Translations under genes and position numbers: made by a program | NCBI GenBank assembly: GCA_029378245.1 | Contig: JARKIF010000004.1 | Location: forward strand, 3,162,001-3,226,000 | Source: Roridomyces roridus | Lineage: Eukaryota > Basidiomycota > Agaricomycetes > Agaricales > Mycenaceae | DNA length: 64,000 bases | Direction of reading: 5' to 3' | The notes under the pieces: model-generated | Told to the model about the DNA's origin: nothing | Seen by the model: the letters and a program-made list of their open reading frames with translations, nothing else | Database searches by the model: none | Part shown: in pieces, positions 1 through 12,218 of the stretch | How the letters are laid out: each line of letters starts with the position of its first letter | Numbering within the stretch: the stretch's first letter is position 1

Positions 1-1017
1 GCGAAGGTCTTCGAGGAGCCTGCATGCATACGCGCGTCTAGAAACGGTCTTCATGGTAGCACTCGAAAGAAACACACCTTGTCTTGGGCACTCTTTTGAA
101 TTGCGTGTAGTTACACACCTCACCAAAAGATGTGCAATGGCTGCATCGTCTATCGGGCATGGTATGACCGTTACCTGCAGAGAGTTGGCGACGAACGTGC
201 TAGTATCAAGTACTTACATCGAACTGCAGAATGAGTCACCGGTACATAAGAACCTCTCTGCACACTGACCTTTTCTTTGCCTACAATTATCGCAGGAACG
301 GATTGGGGGCTGCCTCCTCGAGCTCCCTGGTGTCGACGACATGGTGGTGCTTTGCAGAGATGTCAATCAAGAGAATTCCCAGGGTAACCACCGTTGACCG
401 GCGCACCGCCCATGAGAAAAAGATGGCGGATGATCTGGATCGTGCGGGAGACCGGGAGAGATGTTACATAACGGGGATGCGCGGAGTGGATGATTTAGAT
501 GACGCGGCCTAGCGTACGTTTTACGTCAGACAAAATCGGCGACTCGGGAGGTGCGTGGGCGATGGCATCGAGAAATCGAGAGTGGTGGGGAGATAATTTT
601 CGAAGAGGAGAAGAAGAAATCGCGAGGTTTAGCCGGCCAGCCGAGCACCGCCTCATCTGCCGCATCAGCTTCTCAGATGAAGAAAGATCGGTGGATAGAT
701 TGTCCGAACCTGCAACCAGGTCCAGTGGTCTCGCCCATTCGACTCGGCGTTTGGGACATACAGTCTCCGCAGGTCAAACCTTTTGCCGTATTTTCCCAGC
801 GCACAGGTTGGGGTTGGAATGTCCAGGACTTTCACTCCAGCTCGAGGGAAGGTATTGCCGGCCTCCTGCTTACATGTAAACGTACATCGTTGAGCAAAGC
901 AAATGGTACATGGATACATATACACGAGATATTATACAACACACATACCTAGATACACTCCAGTCAGCGACCATCTTCGTCGCCGCAACAATAAAAACTC
1001 ACAAAAACTTCCACAAT
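1..1017. other. No gene seen
   Basis: All six frames hold only short overlapping ORFs with no recognisable domain and no convincing exon-intron structure. The right edge is the 3' flank of the BTB gene. Confidence 0.5.
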
Positions 1018-2069
1018 TCACTTTGTCGCCTCATTCTTCATCGCCCTCAACACACTCCACTCGGGCAACCCAAACCTCCCAGGCAAACTGGCCCAAAACG
1101 TCTGCAGCGCCCCCTCATACTGTGCATGCATAACCCCCATACACGCATGACAAACAGCCAAATCACTCCAATCGTGGTCATCCACGAGATTCAAGAGCGC
1201 AACGTGATGATGAGACCGCCACGCCTCTGTCTCGCGCCTGAGGGAGAGCCGATTCGCCAGACACGCTGCGTGGCGCGTGCATCCCGGGATAATTTCGGGT
1301 ACCCAGAGGAATTCAAGCAGGTCTGCGGCGGCGGCAGTCACAAAAGCAAGTGTCTGCTCCACACATCGCAGCGCGTCATCCGGGTGGAGTTGATAACGCG
1401 TTTCCTCCGTCTGGTCGTCGTGGGCGTGAGATTTATCTTTCGGAAGGGAGACGCCACGCAAGAGCTGCTTGGTGTTCAAACGCGAGCAGGCTTTGTACAT
1501 GGCGTAGGGTAAGACCCAGTCGATGCCCATGTCTCGCGCAAGGACGATGACGGGGATGAGGAGCGTGTTATCGAGCTCCCAGGAGGGGAAGCGCGTGACT
1601 TCGGAGAGATCCATCGGAAAGGCGGAGGAGAAGTGGACTAGAGCGCGTTTGTACAGCTCCTCCGTTTGATACTTGGAACTCAGCCGCAGGATGCTCGAGA
1701 CGGTGGGAAAGTCGGTGCGGGCGGGGAACGGGGGGAAGAATCTGGATCAAGTCGATTAGCAAGTTTAAGGGTGGCACGGATCATGACGCACTCGTAAAGG
1801 AACATGGCTTTCAGAAATACATTCAAATCCTTCGCCGAGTCGGGGACGTGGACTAGGGGGACACCATCCATGAGCTCTGCATCCGGGGGTTGTGGGAAAC
1901 TAAGCATGTCTCGAAAGACGAGAGAGCGGTCGGCGAGGAAGCCGCCGTAGACACGGAAGCACGTCTGGTCGGCCTGCAGTATCAGGTTGCCGTCAGAGAA
2001 ATGGAGCTCGGTAGAGTAAGAGCGTGTGAGTGGCGTGGTGGCGCCGAGGAGATGGGAGCAGTTCTCCAT
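1018..2069 (-). CDS. BTB/POZ domain protein
   Basis: Two exons (2069-1792, 1741-1018) with a 50-nt intron 1742-1791 (GTGCGT...CAG) give 333 residues. The N-terminal third is a BTB/POZ fold of the expanded Agaricomycete type: a strand containing GNLILQADQTCFRVYGGFLA, then SLVFRDMLSFPQPPD, VPLVHVPDSAKDLNVFLKAM, and after the intron FPTVSSILRLSSKYQTEELY. The remaining about 200 residues are helical with no named domain; a Cys pair lies near WSDLAVCHACM. BTB domains mediate dimerisation and often Cullin-3 adaptor function; that role is inferred only from the family. ATG at 2069 is chosen because the BTB core follows at the usual spacing; an in-frame ATG at 2204 would add 45 Ser/Pro-rich residues. 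The hAT MITE lies about 300 bp upstream. Confidence 0.85.
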
Positions 2070-2369
2070 GGCCGCCGTATTTGGATGGGTGTGGATGACA
2101 GTGGGTGAGGCGGAGGAGGGTAGCCAGCCCTCGCTCGCGGGAGTGGTTGTCGATGATGGTGGTGGGAGCGAAGGAGTGACGATTTGGAGACGAAACAAGA
2201 TCACACCGCCACATTGTCTCAGCCAATCACAACAAGGTAATTGCTCCCTGAAAATCCAGAAACTGTGAATTTCCTTGCAGTACCTCGATCCTGCGACGAT
2301 AACAATCCCAAACGGACAAGCAAGACGCCGTGATCAACTGAAGAAGAACCTTCAAATTTCTACCACTCT

Positions 2370-2747
2370 CCCACACTTAGTGTTGGCCACGGGTGACCCG
2401 TGAGGTGCAGAGGACCCACCCGCACCCGCACCCGCGCTTGACCCGTACCCGTTGTCGCGGGTACGGGTACCCGTCGGCTAGGCGCGGGTCAGTGGTTGCC
2501 GGCGTGCCGCGGCTTCCGGTGGCTGCTCCCACCTTCTGTTCGTCTTCAAAATGTGAATTTATGTCATTGAATTCGACTCTAACTTGTTACGGCTCTCCCA
2601 GGCATTGTTCGCGGCTTGCAGAAGATCCACGGGTCGGCCACGGGTCAGCCCACGGGTCCGAGTTGGTGACCCGTACCCGTACCCGCCGCCACCCGTACCC
2701 GTGACCCGTCGCGGGTCACCGCACCCGTGGCCATCACTACCCACACT
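2370..2747. mobile_element. hAT-type MITE (362 bp) with 8-bp TSD
   Basis: Element 2378-2739. The ends read TAGTGTTGGCCACGGGTG and, on the complement, TAGTGATGGCCACGGGTG (17 of 18 match). The exact 8-bp direct repeat CCCACACT flanks it at 2370-2377 and 2740-2747. TIRs starting TAGTG with an 8-bp duplication are the hAT signature. The interior is packed with ACCCGT/ACGGGT units, likely subterminal transposase-binding repeats, and has no coding capacity. It sits between the divergent BTB and F-box genes. Confidence 0.85.
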
Positions 2748-2900
2748 GTACACAGTCACGCTCCAATCACGCTCCACGGCTGGTATCACAACAGGTTCCC
2801 TCCGAGCAGCTTGGAAGAGTCCGAGTCTTCGGCAAACATATGCAGCCAAGCGATAGGACAGACTGAAACTACAACCAAGCAATCTGGCTAGGAAATAACC

Positions 2901-4025
2901 TTGCCGACACCGCATCTGCCGCCCGAACTTGTTGCAGACATCGTCGACCATATCGATGACCAGGCTGATCGCCTGCGATGCAGTCTCGTGTCCCATACAT
3001 GGCTAGCCTTCTGCCGGAAAGAGCTCAAATTCACCGTCTCCGGAGCCCCGGACATATCCACACTCGTCCAGCTGGTGGCCCGCTCCAGCAACACGCTCGC
3101 GTCCGCTATCAGTGAATTGAGGCTGAAGAGGGCCATCATCGACCCGCTTCTGCCGCATTTCGGCGACTTCACTCGCCTGAGTGTGCTGGTCTTGGAATGT
3201 TGCACCCTCGTGGACACCCCAATACCCTCCCTCCCATCACTGACGGATTTAACCCTCTCCGCGGTCGCATTCAACTGGTATGACGTCTTCGGGGCGTCCA
3301 TGGCTGGATTGCCGCGTCTTGAACGCCTCGGCCTGGCCTCCATCGGCTGTGGCCCCTATAGGTCGCCGATGCACCACCCTCTTCCCGTGTTTAACCTGGT
3401 CCAATTGAAATTGGGTTTCCATTTTGCTACCAACGTCGACGAACGCATCGTATTCTCTTTCCGCCCCCAGACATTGATAGTGGCTCAGACTTGGCCGTTC
3501 CCTATCATCGAAAAATACCTGCGTTGGCTGGGGCCTGACTTGCAAACCCTCCAGTTCTCCGATGTTGAGCCCAGATATGGTACGGTGTTTTCTGTTCGCT
3601 AACAATGGTTTTGACTCTATTCACCAGATATCTGCTTGCTCGATTTCAGCGTCAACGTGAACCTGGAGCACTTTCTCATCGACAGCGCCCTCCAGGTCCA
3701 CGTCCTCCGTCTGCAGCAGGGGCAGCCAACCATCGATCGAGTGACCGTCACTACGATATTTCTCATCCTTCTCAACAACCTGGCAATGCAGGCTACCGGT
3801 CTTCGAAAAATTTCCCTCCAAGCTCGGCAGGCCGAAGAATCCAGCGTCTGGGATCAAGACATTTTCGCTTTGACTGTGTTGCTAAGAACCCCGCCCTTCG
3901 TTGGGCTACGCCAGATTCGTGTAGTTGTGGGAGCTGATGAGAGGTCTGAGGTCCCAGGTTTGGAGGCAGTCTTACGGCAGCGTCCGGCGTTCGCGGACGA
4001 GTTGTTCGTTTATGTGGAAGAGTGA
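2901..4025 (+). CDS. F-box protein with TTG in place of the start ATG
   Basis: Exons 2901-3579 and 3628-4025 with a 48-nt intron (GTACGG...ACCAG) give 358 codons. The first residues, PTPHLPPELVADIVDHIDD then DRLRCSLVSHTWLAFCRKEL, are a standard N-terminal F-box; the rest is leucine-rich with LSVLVLECC and LPSLTDLTLS type repeats. F-box proteins select substrates for SCF ubiquitin ligases. The reading frame has no ATG before the F-box: the codon where the start is expected is TTG at 2901 in a good context (AACC before it), and an in-frame stop lies at 2889. Either the start codon was lost, a non-AUG start is used, or a short upstream exon ends near 2891. Apart from the start the coding sequence is intact. 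Confidence 0.75.
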
Positions 4026-4124
4026 CCGCTGGGTTCGACGATGTATAGCATCTCACAGTCTGAATTCACACTTCTAGTAGTTCACTATACATCTGGCGCT
4101 CTATTTACTTCTCCCTCCCCACGT

Positions 4125-5392
4125 TCAATTAAAACTTGGCGGCGTCTTGATCTCATAGCCAGCCTTCCTCCACCCCTCCTCAACCTCGAGCAGTGAATCC
4201 ACAGTATCCAACATCGTCTCTTCTGTCGTGTGGAAATCCGCCTTCCGCATCCCCAGCACCTCTTCCACGCGAGCGAAATCAATCGGCAGCACGTCCGGCT
4301 CCTTCTTGGCTTGCTCCGATGCCGTCGTTTCTGGAAGCTGAATCATCCGCCCCTCCAGCGCAGGCCGCTCACTCGCAATGAACGCCACTGTGGGCTCAAT
4401 CGGCCACCCCGTAGGCGAGCTAAATAAGATTCGCTTCTTCCCAACGCGCGCTGTAGGCGCGGATCGGAGCGCTCGTACGTGTGCGGATGCAACGTCACGG
4501 ACGTCAATGTAGCGCGTCTGCGGCGGCGGGGTGCCTGATTTGAAGAGGAGGTTGTAGATGCTGATGTTGGTTGAAAATGCGGCAAAGTCACCAGCGGGGA
4601 TTGGGAAGTGTGGGGTGAAGGGCCCGTAGAAGAAGGGTGGGTTCACTGTGTCGTTGGTTAGCAATTTTGTGAGGGAAGAGAGGGATAAACGGACGTGTGG
4701 TGACCTCGACGTGTGGATGCTGTTCTGCCCACTCCCAGAGCGCGAGTTCCGCAAACTTTTTCGAGGCGGCGTACGTGACCATCCCGATGCTACTGGTAAG
4801 CGCCATTTCCCTTGTAACGGGATTCCAATCTATTCGTTGAATCATCGTTCAGTGAATTGAACCACTGCCAACGTACATGTACGCACCTTGGTCCGTGAAG
4901 CTATTCTGGGGATTTCTAACAGTCGCGATAGAACTGGTGACCACCATGCGTTTGACGCCGACTTTCTCCGCTTGGACGAGGACGTTGAGCGTTCCTTCAC
5001 GAGCAGCAGCCAACAAAGCCTCTGGCTCGGCCCGCCCCGGCAACGGTGAGGCAAGGTGAATCACAGCATCCACGCCAACCAGCGCCTCGGGGAATTGATC
5101 GTGCGTGATATCCGTTATCTTGACCGCCTCGAAGCGGGTTCCGTAGCTCGCGTACGTTGACGTGAGGAGGTCCGCTTTGGCACCGCGGGCTGCACTGGTG
5201 CGAGAGGGTTAGTCACATGGAATCGTGGTGTGAAGAGACATACGCTCGGACACGATACCCCTTTTCGAGGAGTTGCAGAACGACATGAGATCCTAGGAAA
5301 CCCGAGGCGCCGGTTACCTTCAATTTCTTTGTAAGTGTTCTGGTTTAAAGCAGAGGGGAGGAATGGACACGCACGAAAATGAGTTCAGACAT
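4125..5392 (-). CDS. NAD(P)-dependent epimerase/reductase (extended SDR, GRE2/dihydroflavonol-reductase type)
   Basis: Five exons (5392-5375, 5326-5244, 5194-4887, 4829-4695, 4645-4125) encode 354 residues. After MSELIF comes the Rossmann glycine motif TGASGFLGSHVVLQLLEKGY; then D-V-IHLASPLP, the serine strand VVTSSIATV, and the catalytic pair YAASK (Tyr-x3-Lys). The substrate side has RYIDVRDVASAHVRAL. Order and length match the extended SDR family of ketoreductases and methylglyoxal or dihydroflavonol reductases; the substrate cannot be told from sequence. Introns are 48, 49, 57 and 49 nt. The first exon is only six codons, so the start depends on the 48-nt intron; the TGASG motif fixes the frame. 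Confidence 0.88.
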
Positions 5393-5442
5393 GAAATTCG
5401 GAGTGAGCTGTGGTTGTGTGGATTGAATTCCACGAGGAGTCC

Positions 5443-5448
5443 TTTATA
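5443..5448 (-). promoter_or_regulatory. Likely TATA box of the SDR gene
   Basis: TATAAA on the minus strand about 50 nt upstream of the ATG at 5392. Confidence 0.45.
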
Positions 5449-5633
5449 TCATTCTTTGCCGCCGGCAAATGACGAGCGCGTTTGTCAGATGAGTTCAATG
5501 AATAAGCTTGAGCCCGACCCTCCCCGAGGCCGGCCATCTAGAATATTGCCGAGCGCAGATACGAGGAGTTCGGAGTCACGATCACATGACGATTCGATAT
5601 CGGGTTCAGCCATCCATTGATTCCAGAAAAAAG

Positions 5634-8600
5634 CTACAGTGGAGGACGCTTTGGCGAGGAAGAACTCAAAAGCATCAACTGTCCAAGCATATCCTTGATA
5701 TCACCCAACTCCGACTCGATCGCCGTGATCCGGTCTTCTAGCTTTGGTTTCGCCGTCTATTCTCCGAGTGAGCGCGGCACAAAGAGAAGAGGGAGGGGAA
5801 CAGACGAACCCGCTTGCGATACACCTCGGGGATACTTTCCGGGTCGACGATGTTGCCACCCGGCATCGTCCGCTCGAACTCGAACCTCGGGTGGAAGTAC
5901 TCGTTATCGGTGCGGTGGCGTTGCTCATATTCAGCTCGCGAACGGTGCCGAGGACCTAGTGGGTGAAGTGGCGGGGAGGGTAGTATCCTCGGCGGCGGAC
6001 TACCCGGATCTTCGAAAGCCATCAGCAGGAGACGTCGGTTGAACGGGAACCGGGAATAACAAGATGCTTTCGGGGGCATCTGGAAGCGATGGCCGGCGGG
6101 GCATACTGGGAGTCCGTGGCGTCTCGGGAAGCGATATGATTCGACGCCGTATGCTTCAATCGTCAGCCAGTCAGCCATGATCTTGAGAACTCGGACGCAC
6201 ATCATGGTCCTGAAAAACCTTGTTCCAATCCCCGAATATCCCACCAGCAAACCACTGCACTAGACAATCCGTCTCCAACCTTTGCTGCTTCCAACTCTGC
6301 ATAAGCGTGCAGTACCGCGTGTTGAACGCGAGGACGACGTTGCGCAAACTGGCTGCCATGGCGTCGAATTCACGCGGTGCGAGGACGAGGGTGTTCGCTG
6401 TTTGGATGATTTTGACGTGTCGCTCGAGGAGGAGTTCGAGCAGACAGAGGATGGACTGGCTCCAGGTCAGCGTGATTTCATTGATCATACTATAACTTAC
6501 GCCTTCGAGACGGTGTGTAGCAAGGACGGCCGAAATCTGTGGAATGTGAGCCCAGAGAGAGATACGGAGGAAGGAAATTCCCACCGTCTCCGGCCGATCA
6601 AGCTGATACTTCATCCTCTCCAACCTCTCTCCAACCCTCCTCATCGAGCCCTCCATCACCTCCGCTCTCAGCGCATTCAACGGCCCAGTCTCAGGCGCTT
6701 GCCGTAAACTGCGATGCCCATGTCCATGATCAGGAGTAATCGAATTGACGATGAGCCAGAGTTCAGATAAACCGCTCCCCTTGATGTAGTTTTTGACCGG
6801 GCGCATATTCTGCGGGAGGACGGTGTGTGCGGTGGATTCGAGGGTGGAGAAGAGTGTTTTGCATCGAGTTTGATAGCTACGGGGGTTCGTATTCTCCAGC
6901 TGAGATAGAATCATGAGGACGTACTTGAGTGCATTCTGCTTCCACCCCGCAGCCCAACTACGTCCACTGTCAACGCTTCGCAGCAAACACCAGATGTAAC
7001 CACTCACAAAGCAAGCCACTGAACTGCCGACCACTTTTCCGGCCTCGCCTTGAAGAATTGATTCACCTCTTGCACAGAAATGTACCCACTCCCATCGTCA
7101 TCAATGGCGTCCGAGATGTTCGGATAGTCTGTCCAATTGAAAGGAGAATCCAGGTGAATGATTACACAGACGTACAGATGACTTGGCTGAGGACGTTCAG
7201 CGTCCACTGCTCGGGATGCATCTCGCCCGTATTATGCCGGTGATCCCCGAATTTCTGGGCAAAGTGGTTGTGCACGGCTAAATTGCTGAGTAACCTTGAA
7301 TTGCTCTATCGAGATCCGCCTACCGTCGACGAAATGCCTCGCTTTGCAGCTAATATGCCAATCCTAATAGTGAAAATTGACGTTCATTCGGGCAACGTGT
7401 GTGGGTAGCATACCATACCTATGCGCTCAATCAGTACTCAGTACTTATACAGAGTGTTCGGACAACAAGAAGAACGTACTCTTCCAAACCGTCCTGATAT
7501 CCTCGTCTTTGATCAACTGATACTGTCCGGAATTCAACTGCAGAGGAATCGGATCAGCGGTTGCGGGTCGTTGGAAGAATCAGAAAAAATACATACCTGG
7601 TGTAAGATAGCTTCAGTCGTCCGCTCCAACGTCTCCATCATCTCTTTCTGATAAGCCTCGACTCGCAGAGAAAACGCAGGCCTACAAAGGCATGAAAGAC
7701 ACGAGGACGGAGAGAGAAGAAGCACTCACAAATTCGCCTTCAACGCCTCTTCGAGCCCTTGCTGTACGCCGGCGTGTATCTGCGTCTCCAGCCCATCCGT
7801 CGCACCAAAGTGCTTTCTCGCCAATTCATCCAGGAATTGCGGGTCCTTTGAATACCTCTCACCCCACAATCGGATAAGACTTTTGAACGCAAAAACGCAC
7901 CTGCAACACACCCTCCCCCCCACCCCTCTTAACCTCCCTCGCAATAACCACCTCCATCTCCGTCTGCCTCCCCACCAATTCCAACGCCCTATCCAATTTC
8001 GCTTCAACGCTCTCGAGCTTGGCGGCCACACCGTTCACACTCGTCCTGACATCCGTGATTTCCAGCGCAGTGTGCTCTGTGAGTAGGAATTGGAGCTGGG
8101 TTTTGTGGTCGGTGAAGGTGGTGGCGAAGCTGGTGAGTTTTTTGCGGTATTCGCCGGAGCGGAGAGTTCGGACTGGTTGCGATTATATATCATCCCGAAG
8201 TTGGAAGAAGAAGAAGATGGACGCACCGAAATGTCCGTGCTTGTAATATACTCTACAGGACCAGTAAGTCAAAAAATCACCTCATGCTGACCCACTCACT
8301 CGCTAAAGTTACCGAAATCATTCATCGTCTCGTTGACCTTTTCGAAAAACTCCTTCCAAGGGCCCTTGATACCCTCGGCGACGCGAAGGAGCATTTGCAA
8401 ATCGCACAGCGTGATCCAGAATGTTGTCTAGAGCAAACGTCGCTTGTCAAGCTTGCAGCGCGTTTGAAGTAGAGATGTACATACCATACTGTGATACACG
8501 ACAAGCTGAAAAAAAAGTCCAATTTCCGTCAACCGATACGAAAACGAGATTATTATAATTCGGATTTAAACTCACGATGTACTTGTCATTCTCATTCCTC

Positions 8601-9661
8601 TCCAGCTCATGCGCGACGATGATGGAGAGCACAGATTCTGCCACCATAAACACAGGAATGTACTTTGTCATCGAGTCCAGGATGGCGATGACGTCGCGGG
8701 CGGGGGCGAATACTGCGGTGACGTCGGCTTTGTCGACTGACCAGGAATCGCCTGCAAATTCGAGTGAGTGAGTACATGGAAGTATGAGGGGAATAGAGAA
8801 GTGAGAATGAGGATAAGAACTACTTACTGTCGACAACCCCCTCGATGACGCTCGATGCCTTGTGCAGGTTCTCCATCCCCATCGTGATCAACGGGCCTGT
8901 TTTGAATCATCCATACCACCGTCATGTTTGGGGATAAATCAACACACCAATCGACCCAGCCATCTTAGCCTTATCCATCCGCTCACTCGAGTCATTTCCC
9001 CGCAATCCATGCCCATGCCCGCCCGAGCCGGGAAGCCCATCAATCCCACGCCTGCGACCCCCAGCCCCAGCCGCGATCACAGCAGCCGTAGCCATCAACG
9101 GCGTAGTCGGCGTGGGGAACAGCGCATGCGCCGTTGACAGTGCGTCTTCTTCCCATCTCGGCTTGGAATGTTGACGTTGATGTTGTGTGGGGCCTTGACG
9201 GCGTTGTTTTCAGCGAAGAAGAAGCAAAAGTAGGGGGGAGGGAGATGCACACACCCGAACCCGAACTGAGAAGACTGGGACTCGAATCGGAACTTTTCGA
9301 CGTATTGGACGACTGTGGGTCGGAAAGGTTGCGAGTATGATTATAAATTGGCAGAGGAGGGACGGGCGGGAGCGGCTGGTCGGAATCAGTATGTACATGC
9401 AATCCAGAGAGCCAGACAACAACGCACATCACTAACATTCCTAACACCATCCGCCGTACTCGGCCTAGCAGCCGACGACCTCCTCCTCCTCCGAAAGAGG
9501 TTGGAGAACGGCGACTGCCGGCGCTTAACAGGCGTCTCTCCCTCTCTCTCCGGTGTGTCGCGGTCAAAGTCATCCCAGGAGGAACGCGGGTCGTCGTCTT
9601 CTCTCCCGGTGCGTCCCCGCTGTGGGAAGAGGGCGGGCGATTTGGGAGTGGGTGATAGCAT
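5634..9661 (-). CDS. Large multi-exon EF-hand protein, function unknown
   Basis: At least 15 short exons run from ATG 9661 to a TAG ending at 5634. Order: a Pro/Ser/Arg-rich N-terminus (LFRRRRRSS near residue 55), a Gly-rich stretch, then a long helical region (ADVTAVFAPARDVIAILDSM, VFMVAESVLSIIVAHELERN, TTFWITLCDLQMLLRVAEGI) and a coiled coil with VNGVAAKLESVEAKLDRALE. One canonical EF-hand follows (loop DDDGSGYISVQE, Asp at loop positions 1 and 3, Glu at 12, around 7095), then another helical region and a C-terminal coiled coil LEDRITAIESELGDIKDML. This architecture recurs in basidiomycetes as an uncharacterised EF-hand protein. Calcium binding is well supported; partners and location are not. 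Two introns need care: a 45-nt in-frame GTAAGT...CAG intron near 6500, and one near 6210 whose donor is less certain. Confidence 0.75.
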
Positions 9662-10070
9662 GACGGAAGGGTGGAGGCGAAGGGAAAGGGACGGGGAAAG
9701 GGACGGAGAGACCCTTATGGACGGGAGCGCACGCCAAAGTTAACCTCATATTCAGGCCCGTCTTGCTGCTATGTGCTGCCGCCGAATGATCGAGGTGACT
9801 TCGAAATTAGTGTAGTTATACTTAGACTTCCGTACAGACCTGACCAATTTATCAACGACGCCTTGACAATAAAAAGAGAAAGAAAGGCGAGAGGAGGAAC
9901 GAAGCAAACGGATACTGTCACCATCGCATCAAGGCACCGGTGGCACGGAGTTATCGTTGTCCCAGAACAAACCGAATGGATTGGAATTTCAAGGCTATGC
10001 ACAATCAATAGAACCGGAAATTGAGACCATAGAATACATATATGCCCTTGAATTCGAAACGAAGACGCAA
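9662..10070. other. Intergenic, nothing seen
   Basis: Upstream of the EF-hand gene and downstream of the kinase-like gene. Only short unsupported ORFs. Confidence 0.4.
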
Positions 10071-11506
10071 TTAGGATGCAGGAGTGGTAGCGTCGTCCGT
10101 GGGGAGAGATGAGGGCGGCGGCGGCGAAGATACTGGCTCGGTCGCGGTTTCGACGTGCTCTTTCCCATCAGGTGCCTTCGAGGAAGGGTCCTCGTTGGAC
10201 TCGGCCGTAGGCGGGGGTTCAGCAGCCTCGGGCGCCATCGGAATCGAGTCGGGCACCTCCTCCTCCTCTTCATCCGCATCAACAAACAACGCACCCAGCT
10301 CCTTCACCTCACACCCACTCTTCAACCACTCATCCTCCAGCAACTCCTCCACCGTCTTCCTCTTCTCCACATCAACCTCCAAACACCCTGCAAGCCACTT
10401 GCCCAACGACTCGCTCACCTCCCTGTGTGGTCTCGGCCCCTTCCTCTCCTCCCCATCGTCCTGCCCATCTCCAACGAGAATCAAGAAAAGCACCTTCAAA
10501 GGCTCTGCACCCGCATGCGGCGGCGCCCCATCGAGCATCTCAATTACAGTGATCCCCAACGCCCAGACATCGACCTCAGGCCCGTACGGCTGCCTCCGAA
10601 TAACTTCGGGCGGGGTCCAATGTGTCTTGTCAGGTGTGTAATGCGGGTGAGTAGTAGGGAGCGCCAGCGTGGATACCATTGTACGTCGTTTAGATTCGAT
10701 GGAGGGGAGCTGGGCGGCGAATGTGAATGATGTGAGTTTGACGAGGCCAGTAGGTGAGAGGAGGATGGAGGCTGAACGGATGTCGCGGTGGAGGATCAGT
10801 TGGGAGTGGAGGTGAGCGAGGCCTTTGCAGATCTAAATGATATGAGTGGAGTCAAAGAAGAGAGATGTAGTTCACGCACCTCGAGACATACCCTCGCGAT
10901 ACGCTCCTCGGTGAACGAGCCGTGATTTTTCTCGATGAGCTCTTCGAGTGGGACACCAGAGTCAATATGCTCCGTGACCATCCACACCTCCGTCTCCTGC
11001 ACGAGGTACAGGTCCAGGAACGACAGCACATTGGCGTGCGCACGCATATCCCTGACGAGGAACAACTCTGCTATCAGTCGCTGGCCCGCCACACGTGGGA
11101 TGGGTGCGACGAGGGGCGTCACTTTGACGGCGACGACTTCACCCGTGCGGGCTGCCCGAGCGGTATATGTCGTGTTGCCAAGACGGTCAGCACCGAGCTC
11201 GGAGAGAATGCTGTACGCGCCTGCGGTGGGGTCTCCCTCGCGGCAGACACGCTGCAGCTCGCCGATTATCTGCTCGTGCCAGAAGAGGGCTTCTTCGAGC
11301 AAGTCTTCTTCGTCGTCGGCCTCATCTGGGTCCTCCTCATCTCCTCCCTCGTCATCCTCGTGATCCTCTTCTTCATCCTCCTCATCTACACTCGCGACGG
11401 GCTCTGTGGGGTCCGCAAAAGGATCGGTAGCCGCCTCGTCCACATCGCTCGTATCCAGCGTCGGCTCTGGGGTCGTCTTGACTGTGGTGTCGTCTTCAGT
11501 AGTCAT
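10071..11506 (-). CDS. PAK/STE20-like protein, predicted pseudokinase
   Basis: Two exons (11506-10880, 10832-10071) with a 47-nt intron give 462 residues. The first about 80 residues are highly acidic (runs of D/E around EEDEEEDHEDDE). A kinase fold follows: the glycine loop is degraded (SELGADRLGNTTYTAR in place of GxGxxG); the VAVK lysine is kept (EVVAVKV); the hinge region reads VWMVTEHIDSG; the catalytic loop reads LILHRDIRSASILL, so HRD is kept but the Mg-binding Asn is Ser; and the DFG position reads LTSFTFAAQ, so the metal-binding Asp is absent. The APE-like WTPPEVIR and DVWALGITVIEML are present. The closest familiar pattern is PAK (HRDIKSDNILL, KLTDFGFCAQ). Losing both metal ligands predicts an inactive scaffold-type kinase. 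The acidic/Pro tail (residues about 390-462) is low complexity. Confidence 0.82.
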
Positions 11507-12175
11507 GGGCTGTAATATAGCGAGAAGACTGAAGACGGCGGCTTTAAAGCAATGCGGCGACCAACGACCTTGGTGGGAAGAGAAAGAATACGACAGCCTC
11601 GAATTTCGTCGTCGAGGTGAGTGGCAACCATCACAGAGATGGCTTGCCGGATCACATGACGAATGATGACGGTTCCTCTCTCTTCCTCCATCCATCTTCT
11701 CTCTGAGTCTCAATACGCCTCTAGATCTGACCTCCGATTCTGCTGCTCGTCTAAACTTGGATTCTCGCCGACCAGCTTTGATCTGAATTGTTTCGGCGCT
11801 GCGGCCTGCCGCTGGGGTCCGGCGGGCCTCTCCTCGACCTTCCGGGCGTCAACGTTCCTGGCTCCTTCGGCGTGAATATCTCCCGAGTCTCCCACTGGTG
11901 CACCGCGAACTTCTGCTCTACTATCTCTAGATCAGGAACCGGCCCGTCCCGCATTAAATTCCAGTTATTATCCACAAGTTCATTCCGCAGTAAACGACGC
12001 TTGGATGCACTCCTCTTGCATTCATTACCTAATTCGTCCAGGACAGACACAAGAATACAATACAATACAATACCTACTCTTTGATCTTCGCATTGTCCTC
12101 CCAACCCATGCATGCATCGCCACGCCACAATCCTGCGGAGGGTCCGAGCAGCGAGCGCTTTGATTCTTGGGGCTC
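11507..12175. other. Intergenic between divergent genes, nothing seen
   Basis: Shared upstream region of the kinase-like gene (-) and the small Pro-rich gene (+). ORFs are short and show no family. Confidence 0.4.
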
Positions 12176-12182
12176 TATAAAA
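12176..12182 (+). promoter_or_regulatory. TATA box
   Basis: TATAAAA about 37 nt before the ATG at 12219, followed by a pyrimidine-rich stretch (CTTCTCCCTTG...TTTTCTCC). Confidence 0.5.
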
Positions 12183-12218
12183 TTGCGAGTCTTCTCCCTT
12201 GAATTTTCTCCTCACACA

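Noticed and set aside
11507..11713. N-terminal extension of the kinase-like protein to 11713
   Set aside because: The extra frame (MRLREKMDGGRERN...) is open only by chance; the acidic N-terminus starting MTTEDD at 11506 is the more natural start.
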